NCBI RefSeq assembly: GCF_036785885.1
Contig: NC_092317.1
Coordinates: 374,501-438,500 of the forward strand
Direction of reading: 5' to 3'
Source: Coffea arabica
Lineage: Eukaryota; Streptophyta; Magnoliopsida; Gentianales; Rubiaceae
DNA: 64,000 bases
This document shows positions 22,690 to 34,335 of the stretch, one piece after another; positions within the stretch are counted from its first letter, which is position 1; every line of letters begins with the position of its first letter. The translations under genes were made by a program, and so were the position numbers. A model generated the notes under the pieces. That model saw only the letters and a program-made list of their open reading frames with translations. It searched no databases and was not told the DNA's origin.

Positions 22690-24234
22690 AGACTGTGATA
22701 AAACTGGCCGAGTTTCCAGATGGTAGTGGTTTATGACTTTGTGTTCGAACGAGATGGTGGTTAATCGCAGGGGCATGTCCTCCGCAATATTTTGTAAAAG
22801 TTAAAAAAGGCCTGTTCTCTTTGTCGTTAAATTTTGTGAAGTCAGAAACGAATGAACTAGTACGATTGTGGAACGTTGAGTTGGATTAGGGCCTGTATAC
22901 TTTGCTTTAGCTTTTCTACCTTGATTGTGACAAAGCCGTTTTTAAAAGGCCCAAAACAAACACACACACGGACTTCCATACGGCCGACTGACTCACTTAT
23001 AATAATTGGGCTAATATGAATGGACGAAGACAGAGAGCCCAACTTGTACTTTTCAACTTTCTGACCTTCGGTGAAGTTAAAGAGCAGATAGAAAATTTGG
23101 ACCTGGGGCTTCAGTAAATTGTAGGTGTGGAGAATCCCGGACGATGCAAATCTGAGTGCCGATTATTATTAATCTGCATAACTTGTAAAAAGTCTTGCAA
23201 TGCATATTATTATTAAGGATTGATTATCGAGATGACAAGCTCCAGTGCAGTACACGACTCGTGTTAAGTACTACTACTAGCATTAGTTTTCAGAGTAGTG
23301 TGCGATGCTGATGGACATGCACGCTCCGCCGTCAATCAAATCTATTAATTCCAACTTTGCTAATGCACATTACAGTGTATGGAACTTGAAGTCACTCGTG
23401 ACGCCAAATCTCTCTGCCACTGTCTTTACAAGCGTCGAATTTGGGGCGTAAACGGTGGTCAGCTCAATCGTTCGTATCGATTTTTTGTCTAATTTCACAA
23501 GATGCACCTTACTTTCTTCGTGATGTAATTCACTTTTAACAAAAAGTAATTATAGAACCTATTTTTGTGAACCCCGTACGTGACATTAAATATGATGAAC
23601 ATGTATTTATTTTAGCCTTACATTTTTTTTATGACTAATCTTGGCCATTAACTGCTCAGGGACGGTCATTCTAATGTGTACTTTATTAAGATATCTATTA
23701 TCTCAAACTGGTGTCCCATTTGACAAATGAGTTTTTTAGATATTTGTCTAAAATTTTGTTGTAACTAACTCCAGAATTTGCAAGAAAACTTTTTCAAGCG
23801 TGTAAAAACTTTCCTTTTTTCTTTTTCCTTTCTTTCTTCTACTCTTCTTCTTCCCCATCCCACCACTCTCTCGCCCCAAAACTGGCCGCCGTCGATAGCC
23901 TTGTTTTTTCTTCCCTCTCTCTCCTCTCTCCCTTTTCCTCTTTCTCCTTTCTTATATCTTTCCTCTTTATCCCCTCATCTCCTCTCTCTTATGCCGCTAC
24001 CCTTTTCTTCCCCTTTCCTTTCACCCTGGTCGTAGGACTAGATGTGGCAAGGTAAGGGAGAGGGGAGTGAGAGAGGGAGGGAGGAGGAAGAGGAAAGACG
24101 GTGGAGGAGGAAAAGAGGGAGAGAGAAAAAAAGAAAATAATGGTAGTGCTGGTACTGACATCAACAATGATAATAGTAGCTGAGGTGGGGAATGGAAGAA
24201 GAAGAAAGAAAAAAAATTGGATATTTAAAAATAT
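22690..24234. other. Intergenic DNA with pyrimidine/purine block
   Basis: No gene recognised. From about 23810 to 24030 the plus strand is almost pure pyrimidine (TTC, CTCTC); from about 24045 to 24135 it switches to purine (GAG, GGA). The 85-codon frame in the first part encodes only low-complexity Pro/Ser/Leu. A 61-codon minus frame (23042-22857) has no motif. Confidence 0.4.
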
Positions 24235-24239
24235 GCATT

Positions 24240-27200
24240 TTAAAAATTTTGAAAATGGTCACTAAACTATTTAAAATGGCACGAGTTAGTCATTGAACTT
24301 CTTTTTTTTAGGCCAAAAAGTTCATTCAACTCCCTAAAACGAGCCTTTAGGATCACTTTATGCTAAATTAACCAAATTTGCAAGTTTTCAGGGGCAAAAA
24401 TATTTAAATAATGCCACATTGCTCTCCTTACCATCCCTGCCGCGATAGCACCCTCTATCATCCTATGATTTAAAATTTGAGCTGATCTGACTGATCGAAT
24501 CAAGAAATCAAGCCATTTGGTCTAAATCTCTTTAAAAAATCGATAGTTAAATACTCAGTCAAACTCGATCAAAATTTGGGCTTGATTCGGAATTGATAAA
24601 TTTGATTAGAACTGGGTTTTTTTGTCCCAAAATTTCCATTTTGATGACTTTTTTTTTTTGGAAAAACAAGCACCATGAAATAGATTAACCAGAAGCAAAG
24701 TAGCATCAAGTAAATGAGAAAGCATATTGTGTTTTGTGAGAATCTAATGCAATATCCTCTACACTAAATTGAGGGATTTTTTTAAAGTCACTGAGAAAGT
24801 GTATAACTTCAAAATATCCAAACTAAAAAAAAAAAGAAGAAACCAAACTCATTGCCATCCTGACGACGTCTTCTTCTTCTTCACTTTTTTCCCCATTCCT
24901 TTGATCTTTGAACAACGCCAAGAATTAGTGTCAAACAAAGTCAGAAACCTACATTAGGAGAAATTTTTCATTCTCTAAATTAACTAAGCCCGATTTCATG
25001 CAACTAAATTTGAAATATTTGAAGTTAAATAGGAGGAAAAAATGGAAAAGAGCAAAGAAGGAAAGAGAACAAAGAGAAAGGAAAAAAGAAAATAATGAAG
25101 AAAAAGATAGTTTTTATATGTATTTGATTTGTGTGGGATAAAAGAAAATAGGAGAGTTATGGACCTTATGGCGGATGGAAAGAAGAAAAAACAAAGAAGA
25201 AGAAGCAAATACAAGATGAAAAGCAAAGGAAGGGGCGGCTAAGAAAACCAAGCATTACGTTTAGTATTTATTATCTTTAGATGCCTTAAAATTATTTAAT
25301 AAATTCATTTTGACTCCACATTGTTTTAATAAAATATAAAATTAACCTGTTATAATTTCTAAATTACATTTTTTACCTATAGCTTTTAAAATTTTTAAGT
25401 GAAATGCTTCGGGTTAAGTTTAAACTCATCAAACCTCTATATAAAGTTATAAGACACCAATTTCAGAAATTTTTTTATATATTATACTGATTATATATTA
25501 TTTATATATATTTATGATATACTCATGATGTCATCCGATTTGACATCAAAGCTAATGGATTGAATTCATGATCCCTAAATGCTGAACGAGAAAAATGCAA
25601 CTTTTGTATCCAAACTTTGGCCCATGAGCAGTTTTAGTCTCCAAATTTTGGATAAAAATAAATTCGGTACCCAATCTTTCAACTATTGAGTACATTTAGT
25701 ATTGTTGACGGATTTTTTCCAATTTGCTACCCAAAAAAGTCATGTAATAATCATATGTTCGGCAACTATTCTATAAAAAAAGCCAAAAAAAATGTAAAAA
25801 TATCCTTTTTGACACTAAGTATAATGTAAAATATTCTTCTGATACTAAGTACTTAGTTTAAAAACTAATAATTTTTTCAAGTAAAATATATTTCTGACAC
25901 TAAGTTTAAGGACTAATAATTTTATCAAAAGGATTTTACATTTTTGGTATTTTTTTATACAATAGTTGCCAGATACGTGACTATCATGTGACTCTTTATA
26001 ATAGCAATTTGAAAAAAAATTGTTAAGGGTATTACATGTAATCAAAAGTTGAAAGTTTGAGTACCAAATTTATTTTTGTCCAAAATTTGAGTACTAAAAC
26101 TGCTTATATATCAAAATTTGGATACCAAATCTCTCTATTTTTCTTGTGCTGAATTCTGCCGAGTCAGCAGTCGGTGCTAGTTTCAAAACATAATAGCTGC
26201 CACCCCCTCATGTTCTCTTTCCCCTCCACCATTTCCCCTGCCACTTCCTTCTCTTCTTCCCGTCACCATTCATTATCAATGTCTCTTTTCATTGGTTTTC
26301 TCCTTCTCCTTCCTAACCATCGCCCCTTCCTCTTTTCTTTCCCTCCCTCCCTCCCTCTCTCCCATCACTCGCACCCTTTCTCATTCCATCCCCTCTTTCC
26401 CTTTCAACAACCCCAAAGAGGAAAAGACGAAAGAAAGCAATGTTTTATCAATATCATCATTTTCACTATTTCCTTGCATCAAGATCATCATCGTCATGGG
26501 CATCGCTTTCCTTTTTGTCTTCTTGTTTGATATGAGGCTGTGATGACACTTCTCTTTCTCTCTGAGTTGTAAGTCGAGCATGGAGGTCTTGTAACTTAAC
26601 TAAGCAACCCCCTGTGTTGAAATGGGCTCTCCATGCTCAAATACACTTGGGCAGCGATAGCAACGCTCATCCTCTTTGCCTGACTTTCTTGACAGATTCG
26701 AGCCTTTCTTTTTTCTATATTTACTCGTATAGTTTTAGCTTAACAGAATGAAGTAGCCAAGAGATGGGTTTTTGCTCCTTCTCTCTGCTTAGCTTGTGAT
26801 TTTCTTTATTATCTGGTTCAAGGATTCTACCAGGTTTATATCCTAAAATTCAGATCTAGTCGCGGGGATTGAGAGAGATGAGGGGATGGGAGGAGAGGAG
26901 AGAGAGTGCGGCGGTGGAGTCGTGCAATAGCGGCGAAGAAGAATGAGGACGGTGAAGAGGACAATAATTAATGTTGTTGGTATATATATAATTTTTTATT
27001 AATTGTATTTACTTCCGATGAAGTTTGGCCAAAATACGTACTGATTAGCTTCTAAAGTTTGGTTTTTCTTTTTTAAAGAAAAATAGAGTAGTGTCAGACA
27101 AAATAGGACATTTTTACCCTTGAGAACTTACAATAGCAGGTCAAGTTTGCCTATTTTTTTTTTTTTTTTCCTTCTGTTAGTTTACCGATCAAAATGATTC

Positions 27201-27315
27201 TTTTAGGGAGGGAGTTGAGTGACCTTTTTAGTTAAAATAAAAAAAAAAGATTCTGTAACAAATTCAGGCTATTTTAAATAAATAGTTTTTACTCGAAATT
27301 ATACCAATAAAGAAT
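24240..27315. mobile_element. About 3-kb long-TIR element (Mutator-like, tentative), with another element nested inside
   Basis: The left arm (about 24240-24415) and the right arm (about 27100-27315) are inverted repeats of about 170-200 bp. Left reads ACTATTTAAAATGGC...TTCATTCAACTCCCTAAAA...AGGGGCAAAAAT. Right, reverse-complemented, reads ACTATTTATTTAAAATAGCC...GGTCACTCAACTCCCTCCCTAAAA...AAGGGTAAAAAT. The core holds a second element (25589-26146) and a GC- and pyrimidine-rich zone (about 26200-26530) with a purine-rich counterpart near 26880-26965. No transposase frame remains. Exact ends and target duplication were not resolved, and chance pairing of two related elements is the alternative. 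Confidence 0.45.
25580..26153. mobile_element. Long-TIR MITE nested in the larger element
   Basis: The element spans about 25589-26146. Arms of about 100 bp pair: left AGAAAAATGCAACTTTTG, GTATCCAAACTTTGG, AGCAGTTTTAGT and TAAATTCGGTACCCAA; right, reverse-complemented, AGAAAAATAGAGAGATTTGG, GTATCCAAATTTTG, AGCAGTTTTAGT and TAAATTTGGTACTCAA. TGCTGAA lies on both sides (25580-25586 and 26147-26153), part of a likely 9-bp duplication (7 of 9 identical). This fits a Mutator-type MITE. No coding capacity. Confidence 0.65.
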
Positions 27316-27499
27316 AATCTCATCAGGGACGCTGAAGCTGATACGGGCTCTCGACCAAGGTGTACTTGAGCAAAACCAGCAGAGAGAAATCGTACAAGTT
27401 TTTAGTGGTACGATAATGGAGTTGCCAAAAAAGAAAATTAATGACTACGGGCGGTTTGTGATTGGTCAGGGTCTTCAACCCTTCGGCTCCACATCTTGT

Positions 27500-28576
27500 G
27501 GTTTGTTTGGATTGAGCATTATTTCTCCAATTTTATTTGCTTACATCATCGTTACAATTTTTAATATACCTTTTTATCTTCTCAATTACCTTTTTATCTC
27601 ATATACATCACATCATACAAAGTACTGCAGTAGAAATAGGGAAATTTGCCAAATTGGTCCCTAACATTTACCAAAAACACTTTTTTAGTCCCTAACATAT
27701 AAAATCAGCCAAAATTGACCTTCACATTTAAATTGTGATCCAATTTGGTCCTAATGCTCGTTTTTACTCATTTCTCCGGCTAAAAATAGCACGCCCCTCT
27801 CACGTGGTCATATTTTCATGGGCAAAATTGGAAAACAAAAGCTTTCTTCTTTCTTCTTGTCCCCTGTTTCTTCTTCTCCATCGCGACCGAGAGCCCTCAT
27901 CACCGCCGCCGCATCCTCCGCCCCTCCAACCTCGCTTGTCCGCCGCCTCTCTCTACTGTCGCGCGATCTCTGCTCCGCTGCCCTGCGCACTGCCCTCGTC
28001 TCTCTCTTTAGTCGACCGCATCCTTCCACCAGCTCACCCGCGACCCCAGCGCACGCCGCCCGCTGCTCAGCGCGTCGCCACTGCGCGGCTCTCTTTCATC
28101 CTCTGCCTGCCCCGACGCTGCAGCCCACATCCACGAGAAGCAGCCGCCGCCGCTGCTCGACGCCACTGGCGCGCGTCGCATACCTCACCTCACCTTACTT
28201 CACTCCCTCTTTTGATCACCTCCAAATATGCTTCTGTTCAGGTGAACTCAGTCACCGTTGTGGTGAACCTGTCCTTAGAGAATCGAAGCAAGATAAAGAT
28301 CGTGAGGTCAGGAATCGTCCCCAGTGGATCTGGGATTTGTGTTTTCCAATTTTGCCCTTGAAAATATGGCCACGTGAGAGAGGCGTGCTATTTTTAGCCG
28401 GAGAAAGGAGCAAAAATGAGCATTAGGACCAAATTGGATCACAATTTAAATGTGAAGGACAATTTTGGCTGATTTTATATGTTAGAAACTAAAAAAGTGT
28501 TTTTGGTAAATGTTAGGGATCAATTTGGCAAATTTCCCGTAGAAATATCCCAAATAACTTACCATCCAAACAAACC
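27500..28576. mobile_element. Small MITE, copy C, split by a MULE
   Basis: Ends are GGTTTGTTTGGAT at 27500-27512 and its exact complement at 28564-28576. Without the insertion the element is about 168 bp. Its interior (CCTTTTTATCTCATATACAT, CACATCATACAAAGT) matches copies A and B near 3.1-3.5 kb. The 900-bp MULE interrupts it, so this MITE is the older insertion. Confidence 0.6.
27630..28547. mobile_element. Mutator-like non-autonomous element with GC-rich core (Pack-MULE-like)
   Basis: The element is exactly 27639-28538 (900 bp). A perfect 9-bp target duplication, GTAGAAATA, lies at 27630-27638 and 28539-28547. The arms are about 200 bp and begin GGGAAATTTGCCAAATTG; by eye they differ at about ten positions, so around 95% identical. 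Between them (about 27840-28340) is a strongly GC-rich segment, unlike the AT-rich arms and surroundings. It is open in more than one frame across most of its length (208 codons at 27735-28361; 202 codons at 27818-28426). Long TIRs, a 9-bp duplication and foreign-composition core are the defining picture of a Pack-MULE. The captured source gene was not recognised and there is no transposase. Confidence 0.8.
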
Positions 28577-29040
28577 CTGGTTTGGATTGTCGGCGTACTA
28601 GTAGCAGGTACAGTAGTCTTTCTTTACCAATATACAGTCCTCATTTTGCAGAGGTAGACATTTTAGCACTAGGATCTACGTATCCGTCCGGATTATTTTC
28701 TCGTCCATTGGCAAGTAGTAGTTACTACCAGTACTCTTATCTTCATTTTGAACTTTGATGAGGAAGAGAGATGATCGGATAATTATTAATTCTCCTCCTC
28801 CTCCTGAAGTATATGGAGTACGTACTATGTATGCTACTTAGATTGGTGGATGCACAATGAAGGACCAGGATCCCAACAAAGTTCGTTCATTTATGGACAT
28901 TCATTTTTAAATATTATCATGTCTGTAAACCAAAAATTTAAAAGAAAAAAAGAAAAAGAAAAAACCCCCTTATGAATTGTTTACTAACTAATCGTCTACA
29001 AGTTTGAAGAAGCTAAACTTCCCAGAAGCTTCGTCTACCT
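28577..29040. other. Spacer upstream of the CAX gene
   Basis: About 460 bp between the nested transposons and the presumed start of the exchanger transcript. It contains a CTC run near 28793-28805 and an A-rich stretch near 28940-28965. Likely promoter; no defined element placed. Confidence 0.4.
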
Positions 29041-30025
29041 CAACCCATTCCCCCTGCTACCCCTTGCCGGCCACTTAACGCCATCCCCCATTTCCTCTCT
29101 CTCTCTCAATCTCTTCCGGAACAAGGAAATTTACCGCATTTTCCCTTCTTATCCCTCTCCTTCTTCTCCCTCCTTCTCTCTTTTGTCTGTGGTTTATACA
29201 AATTTGAATTTTTCTTCACCTACTACATCTTGGGTTCAAGCTAGTTGCCCGATTAGTTCAAGGAAACTGTGAAATTAGATTCTTCATAAGATTTTCGACC
29301 TAACCAGGTAAGATTTTTGTAGATAGTTAAACGAATGTAAGTATCTTTATTGTCTTTTCTTCTTTCTAACTGCCACATTTTTTGCTCTCTAGAATCCTGA
29401 TCTGGGCTCCTCTATGCTTCTCTTTTCATTCATAATTATCTTTTCTATGCTGCTTCGAGCTTCATTTTTTTTTATCACATATGTTGGGTTGCGATCTGCG
29501 TAGATAAAGACGGGATCTTTACATTAATCATTGCTGGTGTGAGTTGACCCCAGTTTTGACTAGCTGGGTACTTAAGTTGCCTTCCTTAGGATTTACCCAC
29601 CTTTTCTCATCCATTCTGGTTTTTTTTTTAACCTCCTAGCTTAAGTAACTCAGAAATCAGGAGGCACCCCACAACTCCTTGATTGAAATGTAGTTTTTGG
29701 TAATTGCTTAACGGTAAAAAGTTAGAACTTGATCAGAACAAAATAGTTCCAGCGGTTCATATCTTACAGCAGTTTTCCGCTAACCGGTCCATATTTGGTC
29801 GTCCCAAATTCCCAATTGAGTATTTCGCTAATTGGAGAACTTTCTATCCTTGTAGGGATACTCTTGCTTTATGGTTAATTATCATTAGTTGATTCACTGA
29901 GGTGATTCAGGTGAGCCATTGTACTGATTTTGGTCTGTGCTGCTTATTTGTTGATAGCATTTTGAATCAAAGTTCTCTGCCTTTCTTTTGCTCTTTTTAG
30001 TGTCCGGATTGGCAGTGGAGCTACC
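29041..30025 (+). promoter_or_regulatory. 5' leader with probable leader intron of the CAX gene
   Basis: A donor CCAG/GTAAGA at 29307/29308 and an acceptor CTTTTTAG ending at 30000 define a likely 693-bp intron inside the 5' untranslated region, leaving 25 bases before the start codon. The upstream part is pyrimidine-rich as plant leaders often are. Large leader introns in plants often raise expression. The transcript start is not defined by sequence. Confidence 0.5.
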
Positions 30026-33000
30026 ATGGGATCTGTAGAGATGAGGTCGACGGAGGACAAGGTAGACCTTGATTCTGATGAGGAGATTCCGTTTAGTTCG
30101 TCCCATTCTGCAATTAAAATGCAGTCCACGGATTGTGAGACATCTCGGATCACATCTCCCAGACATCTTTCCCATCGATGGGTGTTAAGAAAGATAAACC
30201 ATATCAGCCCCCTCAGGAGCATTTACGTTGTTCTAATTAAAGCAAAGATCAATATGCTACTCCCTTTTGGACCACTTGCAATACTGCTCCACTATTTAAC
30301 GGGAAAGCAGGTAAGGGACATGAAATTGTCTCCTCAATCTCTCTTTTCATTAGATCTAATATGGAAGAGAGTGTGATAAAATTTAAATTTGCAGTCGCAA
30401 CTGTATCAGACATAGTACTTTGCTCATACATTTATTTCTTGGACTGCTTCATACTCAGGGATGGGTTTTCTTCTTCAGCTTAGTGGGAATTACACCTTTG
30501 GCTGAGCGTCTGGGGTATGCAACTGAGTAAGTGTTGGCTTCTCCAGTTTCCAGCTTTCAGCTACTTTAGCTCCTTCTATTTTCCATATCTTAAAGACAGT
30601 CACTGAAATTGTATTCCATCAACTGCTGCTGCAGGCAACTAGCATTCTATACTGGGTCTACAGGTAAAGCTTTCTTTCTTGGTCTTCTTCTTCTTCTTCT
30701 TCTTCTTCTTGTTCTCATCATCATCATCATCTCTGCAATGAGGACTCTTTTGATTATAGTGAAGTCTGCTTTTGTTAGCTGTTAGCTGGTGGCTAAGCTT
30801 TTTTTTTGGGTCAGTTACAAAGGTTCTCCTATGCGCCCAAGGGAAAACTATGAATCCATGTCTTCACATACATACTCTGTTGCATGCTATGTTTTTCTTT
30901 AACCTGGTTCTTTATCAGAAATAAATAATATTTGGGTGAATATGCAGTGGGAGGCCTTCTAAATGCCACATTTGGTAATGCAACAGAAATGATAATTTCC
31001 ATGTATGCATTGAAGAATGGGATGATTAGAGTTGTTCAACAATCACTACTTGGTTCTGTTTTGTCAAATATGCTACTAGTGCTTGGATGCGCCTTCTTCT
31101 GTGGTGGCATCGTTCATCGCCAGAAAGACCAGGAATTTAATAAGGTGCACTTTTTATTCATATCAATGCATATCTACTGAGAATGCTGCTAATTCTTTGC
31201 TAGCACATCATCTTATTTGATGTAATTAATCATGTGGTGGAGTTAGCATAAAGATCCATGGTGAAAAACTGGAGTTTTTGGATTGTTTTAGGCCACTGCC
31301 CTGGTGAATTCAGGATTATTGCTGATGGCTGTCATGGGCTTACTGTTTCCAGCCGTTCTTCACTTTACCCACACAGAGCTGCATTCTGGGAAGTCAGAAC
31401 TTGCACTTTCCAGATTTAGTAGCTGTATAATGCTGGTGGCATATGCTAGCTATCTTTTTTTTCAGCTGAGAAGTCACAGGAACCTATATGATATTATTGA
31501 TTCGGTGGGTACCTCTATTGACTTATTCTTTTGGTCTTTCCTTGATATTTTTGACCTTCTCTTTGTTGAACCATCGCATCTGTATAGCTCATGATATGCA
31601 CACTATGTAAAATTTTGTTCAGTGAAATGATTTATAATTTGATTACTAGACAAGTAGCAGCTGTGCAATCCAAAAGCCTCAAACCATTTTTCAATGGGTA
31701 AATTTTTCTGCCGTTCTTCAGGAGCAGGACAATAATGCAGAAGATTCTAATGAGGCTCCTGAAATTAACCAGTGGGAAGCTATTGGTTGGCTTGCAATTT
31801 TGACTTTATGGATTTCTATACTATCGGGTTACCTTGTTGATGCCATTCAGGTAATCTCAGCCGTTTCTTTTCATTGCTGCTTCTCTTATTCTTTTGTCCC
31901 TTGCTAATTTGTTGGGCTTCTGTCTTAAACTTACCATGTTTAGTGTTCCTAAAATTTCAAATACCTTTTTGGATACCTGGTAGAGTTAAATATCGCTAGT
32001 TACGTTATCTTGAAGATGGTTTCTGGTCTACTGTTGGATTACTATATGAGGTATCGTATACTTATTAGAACTTGCTATGTAAATGGTAATACCTAGACAG
32101 TTGATGTTTTGTATATATTCAATTAATTGGTAGAGTAACAATGATTTGGAATGGATACAATCATAGGCCATATATATCAATATCCAAGGCTTCAATCCTT
32201 CATCAGTTGTTAAGATTTCTCCAGAATTATCTTTGTTTTCTGTTTAACTTTCTCTGGAATAAAAGGATGGATCTGTCTAACAAGTGCCTGTTGGACACTT
32301 GTTAAGATGTAGTTCGGGTGTTAAGTATTTGAAAATGTGAAGCTAATGATGGAAAGTGTATAAATGTAATCGTTTATTTTTTTTGGATATAATTGGTTTC
32401 ACTCATTAAGAAACTGTTTGAATTAAGTTGTTGGAGTTTTTAATAGCTTACATTTTACTATTTTTTGTGTGACATGTTGTATAAACTGTTTGATGATTAG
32501 CTTCTAGACTGAAAGTGTTTGACTTGATAGTAACTTGACTTTGTTAGACTAAGGAATCTGTTGCTGGTTTTTCTTTTAGCATTCCTTGGATCCAAATTGA
32601 TGTTTTAGTTTTTAAAACCTATGCCAAGTGAAGGAGTTACAAGGCTAAAAACACAATGCTATGAGATTTCCGTGAAGAGTTTCAAGTGTACAAGGCTACA
32701 TGGCTATAACTAACAGTGATTTCCTTATACTCCTACTCAATGTGTTGACAGATGCTTAGAATGTCATGCTAAAACATGATTGCTTATGACATTATACTTG
32801 AATTTGTTGCTTAATTTTTTCAGGGAGCATCTGATACCCTGAACCTACCTATGGCTTTTATTAGTGTCATTTTGCTTCCAATAGTTGGGAATGCTGCAGA
32901 ACATGCAAGTGCTATCATGTTTGCAATGAAAGATAAGCTTGTGAGTTTTGAAAAATTTTCTTGACTAGATCTTATTTGTTGCAATGCATGTCAATTTAGA

Positions 33001-34335
33001 ATCTGTTTTTGCAGGACATTACACTTGGAGTTGCCATTGGATCTTCTACTCAGATATCAATGTTTGTGGTAAGACCTGTATACCCAGTTAATTAAACCCG
33101 AATACCTTGACATTTGTCAGGACTTCAGAACCTTATTGAACTTCTTTTTAACCAAATGTGATATTTTGCCAAGAAAGGGAGGACAAAAAGAAAATCTGCT
33201 ACCTTTTCTTGCCACGACCTCCTTGGATACAAAAGTGATGCCATACATGGAAAATTTTTGTTACTAAAATGGATATTCTTATTTAATTGCTGTAGCTAGC
33301 CTATAAAATCATTGTAGCGTATTAATCTTATTCTGCTGATAAATGCAGATTCCATTTTGTGTTGTTGTTGGTTGGTTTATGGGGCAACGGATGGACTTGA
33401 ATTTCCAACTGTTTGAAACTGCTACACTCTTCATTACAGTGTTAGTGGTGGCATTTATGTTGCAGGTTTGCATATATTATTCTTTTGTAATCTCCATATT
33501 TCCTGATTGTTATCTCAATGTGATTGGGGAATCTAAAACATAAACTCTGCTAGACGTTTTTTCTTGCTGAAACATGTACAAAGTTAGATTGAATTGACTT
33601 GGACAAAAACTATGGGGTATAACAGTGAAATGGTACAATGGTGCAAGATGAAATTGACTGATGCTATTATTTAATAGTATATCAGAAATGTCTTATCTGT
33701 CTATTATCATCAGTGGCAATTATGTGTATCAGCGGATAATAAGAAAATCACTTTAGTGGGACAGTAACGCTCCCTGATGGAAAGTAGTTTTTAGGACCAC
33801 TTGATAACGTTTCTCTGGTAATTGCAGGAAGGGACATCAAACTATTTTAAAGGATTGATGCTTATTCTATGCTACCTCATTGTTGCTGCGAGTTTCTTTG
33901 TACATGTTGATATCTCAAATGGTAAGTCACGGATGCTTAATTTTGAGACAGTAATAGTATCTCGACACTGGTAATATTTATCTCTGTGTTTTTTACAAAG
34001 CAAAAGCCGTGTTAACAGTGGACAAGGCAAATTTAGGGACTAAAGCAAGGGATGAGGTTTACTAATAACATCCTCTGGCCCGCCCAATAAGTTGTGGATT
34101 CCTGCACATAGGCGCAAAACTATGTTGAAGGCTATCAAGAAATTGCAACATGCTTTGGTAGTTGGCTTAGTGTTTCATTTACTCTTGCCTTCTTGGTCAT
34201 TATAGGTCGTCTCCAACAGTTTTATAGACTTGCCAAAGCTAAAAACGTGTTAGGATGAAACTGTAGAATCACTAGGCTTAGCATGGAATTTTGTAATAAT
34301 TTCTGGCTGTGCATCTTGTTGCAGATGACAATTAA
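30026..34335 (+). CDS. CAX: Vacuolar cation/proton exchanger (CAX2/CAX5-type)
   Basis: Eleven coding exons: 30026-30310, 30459-30526, 30635-30663, 30948-31144, 31292-31504, 31722-31850, 32824-32940, 33015-33068, 33349-33465, 33828-33921 and 34325-34335. They give 438 codons (437 aa), all GT-AG and in phase. CAX proteins use the tonoplast proton gradient to load Ca2+, Mn2+ and other cations into the vacuole. A hydrophilic N-terminus (about 60 residues, autoinhibitory in the family) precedes the membrane part. The two alpha-repeat signatures are present: [15 protein letters not shown] and [15 protein letters not shown]. The central acidic loop ([14 protein letters not shown]) is short. The C-terminal half matches the CAX2/CAX5/CAX6 branch as recalled ([20 protein letters not shown]). 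The third exon is only 29 bp. The last exon encodes only the final three residues and the stop. Confidence 0.93.
30680..30731 (+). repeat. CTT and CAT microsatellite in CAX intron 3
   Basis: A run of CTT repeats (about 30682-30710) followed by a CAT run (about 30716-30731) lies inside the intron between exons 3 and 4. A polymorphic microsatellite is likely; no effect on splicing signals is apparent. Confidence 0.8.

Noticed and set aside
23778-24035. 85-codon Pro/Ser/Leu-rich frame
   Set aside because: Pure pyrimidine-tract translation without coding character.
27735-28426. 202- and 208-codon frames in the MULE core as a host gene
   Set aside because: They start or end in the transposon arms, lack recognisable domains and are dominated by Pro/Ser/Arg from GC-rich sequence. 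Kept only as transposon cargo.
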